Below, in pieces: positions 53,092 to 61,866 of a DNA stretch of 64,000 nucleotides. Made by a program: the position numbers and the translations under genes. Numbering within the stretch: position 1 is the first letter of the stretch; the number at the start of each line of letters is the position of its first letter. The stretch is taken from the NCBI GenBank assembly GCA_024701455.1, contig JABXYP010000001.1:314001-378000 (forward strand). Direction: 5' to 3'. Under the pieces are notes generated by a model. It worked only from the letters and a program-made list of their open reading frames with translations, was not told the origin of the DNA and ran no database searches. Source of the DNA: Bacillus sp. A301a_S52 (GTDB taxonomy: Bacteria > Bacillota > Bacilli > Bacillales > Salisediminibacteriaceae).

Positions 53092-53649
53092 ATGTCCAAA
53101 AAATTTAAAAAGGGTTTAGCTATATGTGTTGGTATGGTGCTGCTCATCGGAGCCCTTTCTATCTATTTAGTTATTAAAGATGATTCTCAAATGATAGAAG
53201 ATAAGGTTCATGAATTTTACTGGACGCCGATACCAGATATAGCCCATATTGAAATAGACGGTCAGTATGCATTAGCTTTTTATGAGCGGGGAGATTGGCA
53301 TGCAGGGATCATGGAATTTAAGAAAACGTGGTTTGGCTGGGAACTTTTAAGTGCAAACACTGAAGATGTTGAGAGAAATCCACAATTTATCGAACTAACG
53401 CATTTCTCAATTATCCAACAAGCAGTTTATTCAGGTGTGGATAGTGTGACTGTGGAACTTCAAAATGGTGAGTCATATTCAGCACCAATCGTTAAAGGGG
53501 AAAATACATACAGACGTTGGTTTTACTATTCCAACACAGAGGATTTAGCAGGGGCAATCGTGACTACATACGATAAAAACGGTGACAAACTGAATGAAGT
53601 AAAGATGCCTGATGAACCGAATGAGGGGCTCAATCGAACAGTCGAGTAA
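53092..53649 (+). CDS. array protein B10
   Basis: 185 residues from ATG 53092 behind AGAGGTGG. Core: HIEIDGQYALAFYERGDW, GIMEFKKTWFGWELLSANTE, RRWFYYSNTEDLAGAIVTTY. Tail MPDEPNEGLNRTVE. Intact relative of the frameshifted B12. Confidence 0.85.
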   Translation: MSKKFKKGLAICVGMVLLIGALSIYLVIKDDSQMIEDKVHEFYWTPIPDIAHIEIDGQYALAFYERGDWHAGIMEFKKTWFGWELLSANTEDVERNPQFIELTHFSIIQQAVYSGVDSVTVELQNGESYSAPIVKGENTYRRWFYYSNTEDLAGAIVTTYDKNGDKLNEVKMPDEPNEGLNRTVE

Positions 53650-53676
53650 AAAAGCTAAAGGATTATAGTGTTACTA

Positions 53677-53709
53677 AGCTACATTGAAACTTTCCCAATG
53701 TAGCTTTTT
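53677..53709 (+). terminator. conserved array terminator after pair 10
   Basis: AGCTACATTG and CAATGTAGCT with TTTT, nearly identical to the hairpin at 42195. The 150 bases after it are also nearly identical to those after 42227. Confidence 0.9.
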
Positions 53710-53806
53710 AGACTTTTAATAGAATCAGAAAGTTAACGAGAGTCTTTAGAACTATCCTTCTTGTCTTATCTTCCTTCCATTTTCCCCAGAACATGACTTT
53801 TGCCTG

Positions 53807-53835
53807 TTACCACGGTCCCTTCTTTTCCTTATAAT
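53807..53835 (+). promoter_or_regulatory. array promoter block (pairs 11-12)
   Basis: TTACCA-N17-TATAAT in the full conserved context. Confidence 0.75.
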
Positions 53836-53964
53836 AGTAGGCATTGACTTTTGTTAATGAGATAGATTAATAACTGATTATGAGCTACTGTCTATGAGTA
53901 ATAAACAAAAATAATTCGAATGATGTATTCTTAAATCCAGAGTCGGAATGGAATTAGTGATTTT

Positions 53965-54084
53965 ATAATAAAATTGAAAATCTATGAAGAAGATTATCCA
54001 GCAGCATTAATTCGTTATATCGATAATGGTACGCTTGAGTGATCACTTAATGATATTACCACAAAAAATGAAGAAAACGAGTAG
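53965..54084 (+). pseudogene. relic of an effector C-terminal end
   Basis: The frame reads IKLKIYEEDYPAALIRYID then NGTLE, a TGA, and SLNDITTKNEENE. This resembles only the last 30-40 residues of the effector (VGDYIQSSRLGDYESLEE). A similar remnant precedes A14, so the relic was duplicated with pairs 11/14. Confidence 0.6.
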
Positions 54085-54093
54085 GTGAATTGA

Positions 54094-54585
54094 ATGACTT
54101 TAAATTGGAAAAGAGTCAGCCTGATTATTGTGGCGGTAGGAATAGTAACGGTCTTAGTGATGTTCAACAATAATAAGAATGCTCAACAAGAGGCTAATGA
54201 GAGAATCCTATTGGAACACTATATTGCGGCGAGAGTCTTTAAATTAGGAACATTCTATGACAGTATAGAGGACCCGATAGACGTCACGTTGTATCCTACA
54301 GACGAGACCCAACCAATAATGGACAGGTGGAAAATTATCTCTGAACTTATCCCCGAAATACCTTACCCTGAAGAAGACATTCGCAAGAATAATTGGTTAG
54401 AGTTAGACAAAGAGCTTATATCAAGTGCACGTGGTTATGAGAAGAAAATAAGGTTAGAAGAAGATGAATCTTCCTATGTACATCCTAAAGCAATAGATTA
54501 CTTTATTTTTAATAATCGTGTGAGAGAGGGGAGTCCTCTTGAAAAGCTATTGGAAGAAAAGGGGATAGATTATGAAAAAGAATAA
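54094..54585 (+). CDS. array protein A11
   Basis: 163 residues, ATG behind TAGGTGA. Core: YPTDETQPIMDRWKIISELI, YPEEDIRKNNWLEL. Close duplicate of A14 (first 70 residues almost the same). Ends LLEEKGIDYEKE. Confidence 0.85.
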   Translation: MTLNWKRVSLIIVAVGIVTVLVMFNNNKNAQQEANERILLEHYIAARVFKLGTFYDSIEDPIDVTLYPTDETQPIMDRWKIISELIPEIPYPEEDIRKNNWLELDKELISSARGYEKKIRLEEDESSYVHPKAIDYFIFNNRVREGSPLEKLLEEKGIDYEKE

Positions 54586-54741
54586 CAGGATACGAGAAAA
54601 AATATTTCTATTACATTTTAAATGAGATGTTTCATGGCTTTTTTCTAGAAGTATGGGTCAAGCTTACACGTATTATTCTATTTCCAAGGAAAGGTGCCAT
54701 GATGCGTAATTATTTGAAAAATAAGCTGCCGGAGGTGCAAA

Positions 54742-55293
54742 GTGTCTAAGAAACGACTATTCAGTTTAATCGCTATACTCATCATAGTCTGTGTAGGAGC
54801 AATCATCATGTTAATGGCAAAAGAGGATAGGGAGATGATTGAAGACAAAGTTATGTCTTTACAGCAGAGTGATACGATAATTATACATATTGAGATTTTG
54901 GAAGATGATTATGCTTTAGCCTTTTATGAATCGGAGATCTATCCCCATATGGGGGTGATGGAATTAAAAAAAAGCTTGTTCGACTGGGAATTTCAACAAT
55001 CAATCAGTGAACGGATAGAAGATAATCCTCAATTTACACAGCTGACGAATTATTCCGCTATTTATGGCCGTGTTAAACATGACACGAAAGAAATAGAGAT
55101 GGAATTGCAAAACGGTGAGACATTCCCACTCGAAACTGTAGAAGGAGATGCGAGAAGTACTTATTGGATACTTTACTCGAATGAGAAAGATTTGTCAGGG
55201 GCAAAGGTGACTTGGGCGAATAGGAACGGCGAAATAGAAGAGATACAAGTGCCTGACGAACCGAATGAAGGATTAAATCGGACAATCGAGTAA
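54742..55293 (+). CDS. array protein B11
   Basis: 183 residues, GTG behind CGGAGGTG. Core: HIEILEDDYALAFYESEI, GVMELKKSLFDWEFQQSISE, TYWILYSNEKDLSGAKVTWA. Tail VPDEPNEGLNRTIE. The A11-B11 gap of 156 bases is the longest within a pair and is conserved in pair 14. Confidence 0.85.
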   Translation: MSKKRLFSLIAILIIVCVGAIIMLMAKEDREMIEDKVMSLQQSDTIIIHIEILEDDYALAFYESEIYPHMGVMELKKSLFDWEFQQSISERIEDNPQFTQLTNYSAIYGRVKHDTKEIEMELQNGETFPLETVEGDARSTYWILYSNEKDLSGAKVTWANRNGEIEEIQVPDEPNEGLNRTIE

Positions 55294-55303
55294 ACAAGGT
55301 AAC

Positions 55304-55340
55304 TTTATCACAGGTAATCTTCTGTAAAACGGCCACTGTC
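55304..55340. repeat. dispersed intergenic repeat, decayed left end
   Basis: TTTATCACAGGTAATCTTCT and GTAAAACGGCCACTG match only the left third of the element. No promoter block separates pairs 11 and 12. Confidence 0.5.
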
Positions 55341-55405
55341 GATCGTTAAAGCGTGCAATCTCTTATTTAGTAATGACTATATTGCAAGGCGAGGTTAAAT
55401 TTAAT

Positions 55406-55894
55406 ATGACAAAAAGATATCTAAAACTAGCCATCATGATTCTCTTCATAAGTGCTGGGATCTTTAGTATTAACAAGTGTCAAGAAGTAAAAGAGGAAAA
55501 GCTGGAAGAAGCGAGGGAAGTAAGCTTGTATGAATATGTAGTAATCTTCTTCGACCTAAGTACGTATTATGAGCGATTGGAGGATGGGTCAATTGAAACG
55601 AATTTTTACCCGTCCAAAGCTACACAGGACAAGGTAGACAGATGGGAGTTAGCTGCAAAAGTGTTACCAGTCATTGAGTATCCAGAAGACTTAATATCGG
55701 AAAATAAGTGGGTTGAAGCTTATGACATGTTAGGAGACCTTTTAATTGAATATGATGAGTACTATGAAAGTAAAGGTGAAGAAGGACAAAAAACGCTTGT
55801 ATTAAAAGATGATGTTAAAGGATTTATTGGAAGTAATGACGTCTCAGACAATTTACAACAAGCTTTTGACGAGGCCGGAATAGACTATGAGTGA
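55406..55894 (+). CDS. array protein A12
   Basis: 162 residues from ATG 55406 in the same context as A10 (GCAAGGCGAGGTTAAATT). Core: YPSKATQDKVDRWELAAKVL, YPEDLISENKWVEA. Ends FDEAGIDYE. Confidence 0.84.
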   Translation: MTKRYLKLAIMILFISAGIFSINKCQEVKEEKLEEAREVSLYEYVVIFFDLSTYYERLEDGSIETNFYPSKATQDKVDRWELAAKVLPVIEYPEDLISENKWVEAYDMLGDLLIEYDEYYESKGEEGQKTLVLKDDVKGFIGSNDVSDNLQQAFDEAGIDYE

Positions 55895-55930
55895 GAAGAA
55901 CGGTAATGTCAAGATAATAGAGGTGAAACA

Positions 55931-56490
55931 ATGTCCAATAAATTAAAAAAGTACTGACGATAGGTAGTGGTGTGGGGCTGCTTATCGGAGCTATTTTTAT
56001 CTATTTAGTTATAAAAGATGATCATCAAATGATAGCAGATGAGGTCGTGTCTTATTATGCAAGAACACCAGATATAGCTCATATTGAAATAGATGGTCAG
56101 TATGCGTTAGCCTTTTACGAACGAGGAGATTGGCAATCACATGCGGGAGTCATGGAGCTTAAAAAAACATGGTTTGGCTGGGAACTTTTAAGTGCAACTA
56201 CTGAAGATGCCAAGTTAAATCCACAATTTATCGAGCTAACGCATTTATCTATTATCCAACAAGCAATTTATCCAAATGTGGACAGTGTGACTGTGGAACT
56301 TCAAAATGGTGAGACATACTCACCCCCAATCGTAAACAGCGAAAATACATACACGCGTTGGTTTTATTATTCTGACACAGAGGATTTAGGAGGTGCGATC
56401 GTCACCACGTACGATAAAAATGGTGACAAACTAAATGAAGTAAAGATGCCTGCTGAACCGAATGAAGGGTTGAGTGGGACAGTGGACTAG
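55931..56490 (+). pseudogene. array protein B12, frameshifted near its start
   Basis: The expected ATG at 55931 (behind AGGTGAAACA) gives MSNKLKKY and a stop at 55955. One base more after AAAAAAG would give MSNKLKKVLTIGSGVGLL, in line with B10, so a single-base deletion at about 55950-55952 breaks the gene. The rest is intact to PAEPNEGLSGTVD. A GTG at 55972 could start a version with a shortened membrane helix. A sequencing error in the A-run is possible. Confidence 0.8.
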
Positions 56491-56528
56491 GTCAACGATA
56501 ACAGGATAAATAAAAATTGAAATCTGTT

Positions 56529-56629
56529 AAATGCCTCATCCATACGTTGCTCTGGTACTTGGCGGGCACTGCCTACTATGCCTTCCATTGCGCCAGCGTT
56601 TACTTTAATTTGCTTAGCCATCGTGTCAC
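56529..56629 (-). pseudogene. inverted fragment of the WXG100-like gene 2
   Basis: Read on the minus strand from GACACGATGGC, this encodes MAKQIKVNAGAMEGIVGSAR and QVPEQRMDEA, the first 30 codons of the gene at 37100, then diverges at FNRFQF. About 95 bases are nearly identical to 37093-37190. It is inverted relative to the array and has no 3' part. Confidence 0.92.
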
Positions 56630-56660
56630 ATAAAATGTACCTGATATTACTTTCCTGACC

Positions 56661-56712
56661 ATAGGCATTGACTTTTACTGTAACGAAAAATTGAGAGAAC
56701 AACATAGGGGGG
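56661..56712 (+). repeat. copy of the leader upstream of the first WXG gene
   Basis: TAGGCATTGACTTTTACTGT, AACGAAAAATTGAGAGAA and CATAGGGGG match 36723-36775 in direct orientation. The promoter boxes themselves are missing to its left, where the inverted WXG fragment ends, so the inversion breakpoint lies at about 56630-56660. Confidence 0.85.
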
Positions 56713-56724
56713 CAAGACAGATAC

Positions 56725-56865
56725 CTTGAGGGATTTCCCCTTCCAGAAGCAATTGATCAGCAAGATTGGTTAAAAGTTAGTGAGTTTCTTCTTTACTATG
56801 AACATGATATTTTTGAAATATCACCTGGGTTAAATAATTATATTAGTAATGGTACATATGAATAA
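56725..56865 (+). pseudogene. relic of an effector or A-domain 3' end
   Basis: The frame reads DRYLEGFPLPEAIDQQDWL, then KVSEFLLYYEHDIFEI and LNNYISNGTYE and TAA. It keeps the YPEEAI..NDW motif region and the Y-I-x-N-G end but has no start, membrane helix or ERW part. Confidence 0.7.
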
Positions 56866-56984
56866 TTATATATTACTCTATAAAATAAAAATTTCTTATG
56901 TTATTAATTTTATGAATTTAAGTAGTGTAATCATATTATATTAGCACGTGTTTAAAGGAAAATTCTTGCTGAGGGGGAGGACGT

Positions 56985-57497
56985 GTGTCCAGAAAAAAGA
57001 AGTTCAAAATAACGGTTATTTCTTTTCTGATACTTATTGCGGTGATTCCCTTGATCACTTGGACAGTAAATATAAAGAATGAAAAGGCAGATGAACGAGA
57101 AAAGTATCTCCATTATCACTATGTAGTGGATGCGTATCAATTAAATTATTTCTATGACGGAGCACAAGATATAGATCAGATAGTGTTCAGTCCCACAACG
57201 GATACGGAAGAGATTTTAAATAGGTGGAGAAACCTTGCTGACTTTTCCTCTCTAATAGATTATCCGGAAGAAGCGATTGAGCAAAACGATTGGTTAGCTG
57301 TTGAAGAAGACTTTCTCGATAATTTTGAGCATTTTAAAGACGTGTCGATTGACATGTATGATGAAGCGAAGGGAATTTCTTCAAATCGAGCTATAGATGA
57401 ATTTTTTATTAAAAATTATATTCTTTATGGAAGTATAGCCGACGATAATTTTATGAATGTGTTAATAGATTTAGGATTTGAAGAATCAGATGGGTAA
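56985..57497 (+). CDS. array protein A13
   Basis: 170 residues, GTG behind GAGGGGGAGG. Core: SPTTDTEEILNRWRNLADFS, YPEEAIEQNDWLAV, and the FMNVLIDLGFEE end of the A8/A16 subgroup. The pair has no recognisable promoter block; the one expected here was lost in the inversion. Confidence 0.84.
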   Translation: MSRKKKFKITVISFLILIAVIPLITWTVNIKNEKADEREKYLHYHYVVDAYQLNYFYDGAQDIDQIVFSPTTDTEEILNRWRNLADFSSLIDYPEEAIEQNDWLAVEEDFLDNFEHFKDVSIDMYDEAKGISSNRAIDEFFIKNYILYGSIADDNFMNVLIDLGFEESDG

Positions 57498-57528
57498 AAA
57501 AAGTATAGATGTTACAGGTGGTGGATCC

Positions 57529-58110
57529 ATGACTAAAAAGTGTGTCATAGTTATTGTTTGTCTGTTATTAATTGTAGGGGGCTATATCGCTTACTTACAA
57601 CTAAAAGATGAAAAAAAAGAAATAGAGGAAATAGCTCGTCAATACAATCGTTTTATGATGGAAATAGATATTGAAGTGATAGAAGGGCAATACGCTGTGG
57701 CATTGTATAATTGGGGTTATCCCTATAAATCAAAGTTCGGCATGATGGAGTTTGAGAAAACGTTTTGGGGATGGGAAATTGTAACAGCTACAAGTGATCG
57801 AATGGTTTATACGGATTATCCAGCTGAGGCGACTATATTCCCAGTCTACAATGAATTGTCGGAGTTTACAGTGTTAGGGGGACGTGTCAGTATCGGACGT
57901 GTCTTAGGGGGGCCCCATGAGTTAAGGGTCGAAACTGCTGAAGGGGAAGTGTATGAAGGCAGTGAGATCATAATCACTGACAACAACATATGGTATATAA
58001 TCTCTGAAGACAAGGTTGATTTTTCTGGTTCTCGAATTACGGCCCTATCAGAAGATGGAGACATAATAGACGAAATATATATATACGACGAACACAAAGT
58101 TAATCAATAA
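57529..58110 (+). CDS. array protein B13
   Basis: 193 residues from ATG 57529 behind GGTGGTGG; a longer frame overlapping A13 is less likely. Core: DIEVIEGQYAVALYNWGYPY, GMMEFEKTFWGWEIVTATSD, NIWYIISEDKVDFSGSRITA. B8/B16 subgroup. Confidence 0.84.
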   Translation: MTKKCVIVIVCLLLIVGGYIAYLQLKDEKKEIEEIARQYNRFMMEIDIEVIEGQYAVALYNWGYPYKSKFGMMEFEKTFWGWEIVTATSDRMVYTDYPAEATIFPVYNELSEFTVLGGRVSIGRVLGGPHELRVETAEGEVYEGSEIIITDNNIWYIISEDKVDFSGSRITALSEDGDIIDEIYIYDEHKVNQ

Positions 58111-58201
58111 CATTGTGATAACTCACCACACTAGGTGAATCTTCATTCATTTATGGTTAGATTGATAGGATTCAATTGCAAACGATAGGAGTAGTGTGAT
58201 G

Positions 58202-58230
58202 ACTGCGTTCGACTGAATGCAGTTATTTTT
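58202..58230 (+). terminator. terminator after pair 13
   Basis: ACTGCGTTC and GAATGCAGT (one G-U) with a 4-base loop, then TATTTTT. Confidence 0.75.
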
Positions 58231-58300
58231 GGGTGTGTGCTAATATGGCTTATAAATAAATAGGTATGGACGAATCGGAGGAGCATATGACTTTTTCCTG

Positions 58301-58329
58301 TTACCACAGTCCTTTCTTTTCCTTATATA
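58301..58329 (+). promoter_or_regulatory. array promoter block (pair 14)
   Basis: TTACCA-N17-TATATA with AGTAGGCATTGACTTT to the right. Confidence 0.68.
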
Positions 58330-58454
58330 TAGTAGGCATTGACTTTATTGAAATTAAATATTCATTGAATGATATACTACCAATTAGCGAGAAAAGTATG
58401 GACAATGGAAAAAATCTCTTAAAATATTAATAAATTAAAAATGCAAATATAACC

Positions 58455-58530
58455 AATTTCGAATTGATGATATTTATGAAGATACGCTTGAGGGATCTCT
58501 TAATACCATTACCACAAAAAAGAATATGAG
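58455..58530 (+). pseudogene. short effector relic before A14
   Basis: IDDIYEDTLEGSLNTITTKK matches the relic before A11 (NGTLE..SLNDITTKN) and is even shorter. Confidence 0.5.
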
Positions 58531-58541
58531 TAGGTGATTGA

Positions 58542-59030
58542 ATGATTTTAAATTGGAAAAGAGTAAGCCTGATAATTGCGGCGGTAGGAATAGTAACGAT
58601 CTTAGTGATGCTCAATAATAATAAGAACGATCAACAAGAGGCTGATGAGAGCATCTTATTGGACCACTATATTGTGGCAAGAACCTTTATATTAGGGACC
58701 TTCTATGACAGTATTGAGGATCCGATAGACATCATGTTTTATCCTACAGACGAGACCCAACCAATAATGGACAGGTGGAAGATTATCTCGGATTCTCTCC
58801 CGGAATTTGAATATCCGGAAGAATATATTAAAGAGAATAGGTGGGGAGAGGTAAACGAGGTTCTTCGCGCAAATTATAAACAATATGGTGAAAATATCAA
58901 AGGAAAAGATCTTAACTCTGTTGTATCTGTTGATGCCATTAGATACTTTTTATTTGAGAATTATGTAGATGAAAATAGTCCTCTTGAAAAACTATTGGAA
59001 GAAAAGGGGATAGATTATGAAAAAGAATAA
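58542..59030 (+). CDS. array protein A14
   Basis: 162 residues, ATG behind TAGGTGA. Core: YPTDETQPIMDRWKIISDSL, YPEEYIKENRWGEV, where the NDW motif has become NRW. Shares the end LLEEKGIDYEKE with A11, while the middle 50 residues differ, so it is a mosaic duplicate. Confidence 0.85.
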   Translation: MILNWKRVSLIIAAVGIVTILVMLNNNKNDQQEADESILLDHYIVARTFILGTFYDSIEDPIDIMFYPTDETQPIMDRWKIISDSLPEFEYPEEYIKENRWGEVNEVLRANYKQYGENIKGKDLNSVVSVDAIRYFLFENYVDENSPLEKLLEEKGIDYEKE

Positions 59031-59190
59031 CAGGATACGAGAAAAATTCTTTCCATTCCATTATTAAATGAGACGTTTCATGGCTTTTTTTGAAGTGTGT
59101 CAAGCTTACACGTATCATTTTTTGAAATAGTGACTACAAGGGAAGGTGCCATAATGTCTTCTTTTTTTAAATAACTACCGGAGGTGCAAA

Positions 59191-59751
59191 GTGTCTAAGA
59201 AACGATTATTTAGTTTAACCGCCGTACTCATCATACTTATCATAGTCTGTGTAGGAGCGTTCCTCATGTTAACGGCTAAAGAGGATAGGGAGATGATTGA
59301 AGACAAAGTCATGTCTTTACAGCACGGTGATACGAGGATTATACATATTGATATTTTGGAAGATGATTATGCTTTAGCCTTTTATGAATCTGATTATATT
59401 CCCCATATGGGTGTAATGGAATTAAAAAAGGGCCTATTTGACTGGGAATTTCAACAATCAATTAGTGAACGGATAAGAGATAATCCTCAATTTACACAGT
59501 TGACGAATTATTCCGCTATTTATGGGCGTGCTGAACATGACACGAAAGATATAGAGGTGGAATTGCAAAGTGGTGAGACATTCCCACTTGAGATCATAGA
59601 AGGAGAAGTGACAAGGGGATATTGGATATTTTACACGAATGACAAAGATTTGTCAGGGGCAAAGGTGACGAGGGTGAATAGGGATGGCGAAATAGAGGAC
59701 ATACAAGTGCCTGATGAACCGAATGAAGGGCTGAATCGCACAATCGAGTAA
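59191..59751 (+). CDS. array protein B14
   Basis: 186 residues, GTG behind CGGAGGTG. Core: HIDILEDDYALAFYESDY, GVMELKKGLFDWEFQQSISE, GYWIFYTNDKDLSGAKVTRV. Tail VPDEPNEGLNRTIE. It is the closest intact relative of the relic at 42070. Confidence 0.85.
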   Translation: MSKKRLFSLTAVLIILIIVCVGAFLMLTAKEDREMIEDKVMSLQHGDTRIIHIDILEDDYALAFYESDYIPHMGVMELKKGLFDWEFQQSISERIRDNPQFTQLTNYSAIYGRAEHDTKDIEVELQSGETFPLEIIEGEVTRGYWIFYTNDKDLSGAKVTRVNRDGEIEDIQVPDEPNEGLNRTIE

Positions 59752-59785
59752 ACGGTCGTAAACAACCTACTGTATAGTATTACTA

Positions 59786-59818
59786 AGCTACATTGGAACT
59801 TTTCCAATGTAGCTTTTT
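59786..59818 (+). terminator. conserved array terminator after pair 14
   Basis: AGCTACATTGGAA and TTCCAATGTAGCT with five T, identical to the hairpin at 42195. Confidence 0.93.
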
Positions 59819-59912
59819 GGACTTCAAGAATCAGATCGATAACCGGAGTCTTTAGAACTATCCTTCTTGTCTTATCTTCCTTCCATTTTCCCCAGAACAT
59901 GACTTTTGCCTG

Positions 59913-59941
59913 TTACCACGGTCCCTTCTTTTCCTTATAAT
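59913..59941 (+). promoter_or_regulatory. array promoter block (pairs 15-17)
   Basis: TTACCA-N17-TATAAT in the full conserved context, joined to a dispersed repeat as at 48415. Confidence 0.75.
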
Positions 59942-59954
59942 AGTAGGCATTGAC

Positions 59955-60069
59955 TTTATCACAGATAAGTGTCAGTAAATCTCGCAGCTCAAAATAGAGG
60001 GGAGAGGTATCGCTATTTAGGCAGGAGCTGACGGTCGCGAATGTCCTGATTGAAGGTTTGTTTTATAGG
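59955..60069. repeat. dispersed intergenic repeat, long form
   Basis: TATCACAGATAAGTGTCAGT at the left and TGATTGAAGGTTTGTTTTAT at the right. Confidence 0.88.
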
Positions 60070-60171
60070 TGAACGATCTAAAAAAATGGTTGCACACTTA
60101 ACGGAATAATTGAGAAAACTTCCATTTGAATACAGGTTCGAACGGAAGATGACTAAATAAGGAGTGACTGT

Positions 60172-60600
60172 GTGGGCGATTATAAACGATTTATCATTTT
60201 AGTAGCGGTATTAGTAATTGCACATTTTTCAATTCATTATTATGCGGACAGGGAAGAAAATGGGGAGAGTGAGGGGAAAGATAGTTTACTAATATATTCA
60301 ATCGTTATCAGCCGATTTCAACTATCAAGTGATTATCACATGGAGGATGACGCTCTGCATATAGAGTTATATCCTACTGAGTATACACAAGAGATTCTTG
60401 AACGCTGGAAATGGGTCTCAGAGGATTTTTCAGAAATAAATTATCCCGCAGAAGCGATAGAACAAAATGACTGGTTAGTGGCTTATGCTCAACTCACAGA
60501 GGGGTTGAACGATATAGCAGAAAGAGGAGATCAACAAGAAAGTATACGCTCCTATATTTTCTTTGATACAGAAAGACCAGAAGTGACGAACAATAATTAA
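60172..60600 (+). CDS. array protein A15
   Basis: 142 residues, the shortest A protein; GTG behind AAGGAG. Residues 1-81 are identical to A4, down to about two base differences in 244, and then diverge sharply (VSEDFSEINYPAEAIEQNDW against ISEVFPEMTFPEEAIEQNDW). The C-terminus is cut short (TERPEVTNNN) relative to A4. Confidence 0.85.
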   Translation: MGDYKRFIILVAVLVIAHFSIHYYADREENGESEGKDSLLIYSIVISRFQLSSDYHMEDDALHIELYPTEYTQEILERWKWVSEDFSEINYPAEAIEQNDWLVAYAQLTEGLNDIAERGDQQESIRSYIFFDTERPEVTNNN

Positions 60601-60621
60601 ACTATATTAAGAGGTGTTACA

Positions 60622-61179
60622 TTGAAAAAGCGACTAATTACTGCCATTCTCATAAGTTTTATCATCTTGTTAGGATATGCTGTTTTCTTTTTTGTTACGT
60701 TAAAAGATGATGAAGAACAAATTAGAGATGAAGTAGGTCACGTGTTTGGAGACACAAACATAGTGGAGATTAAAATGTTAGATGGTGAGTCATCCGCCAT
60801 TGTGATTTTTGAATGGAATCGTGGGAATCTTGGTGCGATGACGCTATCGAAGTCATTGTTTCAATGGCAAATGGCAGAAGCGGCAAGCGAACGGTTAGCC
60901 AGTCCTATGAGGGATGGGGTATTTTATAGAGAGTTCAATGATTATACGATGTTTATAGGGAAAGTGCAGGGAGAAACATCTGATATAAATGTATACTCTG
61001 AAGAAGTAAGTGAGGAGTTTTCAGCTACCATTGTGGAAGATAATAGGGGGAGACGTTTTTGGTATTTAATAACTGAAAACGACGATCTATCTAATGCCGT
61101 TGTGAAAGCATATGATGAGGAAGGAAACGTGATTGCAGAAATGGACGAAAGCGTATTTAATGGCGCGCGCGTAGAATAA
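60622..61179 (+). CDS. array protein B15
   Basis: 185 residues, TTG behind AGAGGTG. Core: DGESSAIVIFEWNRGN, GAMTLSKSLFQWQMAEAASE, RFWYLITENDDLSNAVVKAY. Ends DESVFNGARVE like B7; the 127 bases after it match those after B7 almost base for base. Confidence 0.85.
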   Translation: MKKRLITAILISFIILLGYAVFFFVTLKDDEEQIRDEVGHVFGDTNIVEIKMLDGESSAIVIFEWNRGNLGAMTLSKSLFQWQMAEAASERLASPMRDGVFYREFNDYTMFIGKVQGETSDINVYSEEVSEEFSATIVEDNRGRRFWYLITENDDLSNAVVKAYDEEGNVIAEMDESVFNGARVE

Positions 61180-61306
61180 GAATGCGAAAGATTCTGAACC
61201 AACGTCATGGAAAGCATGTAATAGTTTGTGGAGTAATTGAACTTAGAGAGGCCCATAGTGAAAAAGGTAACTGAAAATAGGTAGATACCACGGGAGTGAC
61301 AATGAG

Positions 61307-61840
61307 ATGTTTACAAAAGGGACAATACTTAAAATTGCCATTAGCTTTATCATAATGATTATTCCGAGCTTAATCATTATTGGATTGACGCTTTTGCAAA
61401 ACTATCAAAGTGAAAAAGAAGAGGAATTTATAAACTACCATTATATAATCGGTAAATATCAGCTAGATTATGTATACGAAACGAACGAGAATGGTGATGA
61501 TTTTACTTTTATCCCCACCGCTGAAACAGAAGACATTTTACGTCGTTGGAGGAATTTATCAGAGGTCTATTCCGTTATCGTTTATCCAGAAGAGGCCATA
61601 AAAAAAGGTGACTGGATTACAGTAAATGAGGTGTTTTCTGAAAATTTTTCGTCTTTCCATGTCCTTGTAAATGAAATGTATGATGATGCAAGCATTGTTT
61701 CTAAAAGTGAAGTAGGAAGTGAAGTAGGAAGTCAGCGTTTAATTAGAAGGTATATTTTAAGTGGATTAGCTGATGGTAGATTTTTGGAGGTATTAATAGA
61801 TTTAGGGTTTGAAGAACCGCAAAATGAAGAAGTAAGTTAA
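61307..61840 (+). CDS. array protein A16
   Basis: 177 residues, the longest A protein, in the same context as A8. Core: IPTAETEDILRRWRNLSEVY, YPEEAIKKGDWITV. It contains a small internal tandem duplication, SEVGSEVGS, near residue 140. Confidence 0.84.
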   Translation: MFTKGTILKIAISFIIMIIPSLIIIGLTLLQNYQSEKEEEFINYHYIIGKYQLDYVYETNENGDDFTFIPTAETEDILRRWRNLSEVYSVIVYPEEAIKKGDWITVNEVFSENFSSFHVLVNEMYDDASIVSKSEVGSEVGSQRLIRRYILSGLADGRFLEVLIDLGFEEPQNEEVS

Positions 61841-61866
61841 ACTAATTTAGGTGTAGGAGGGTGCTT

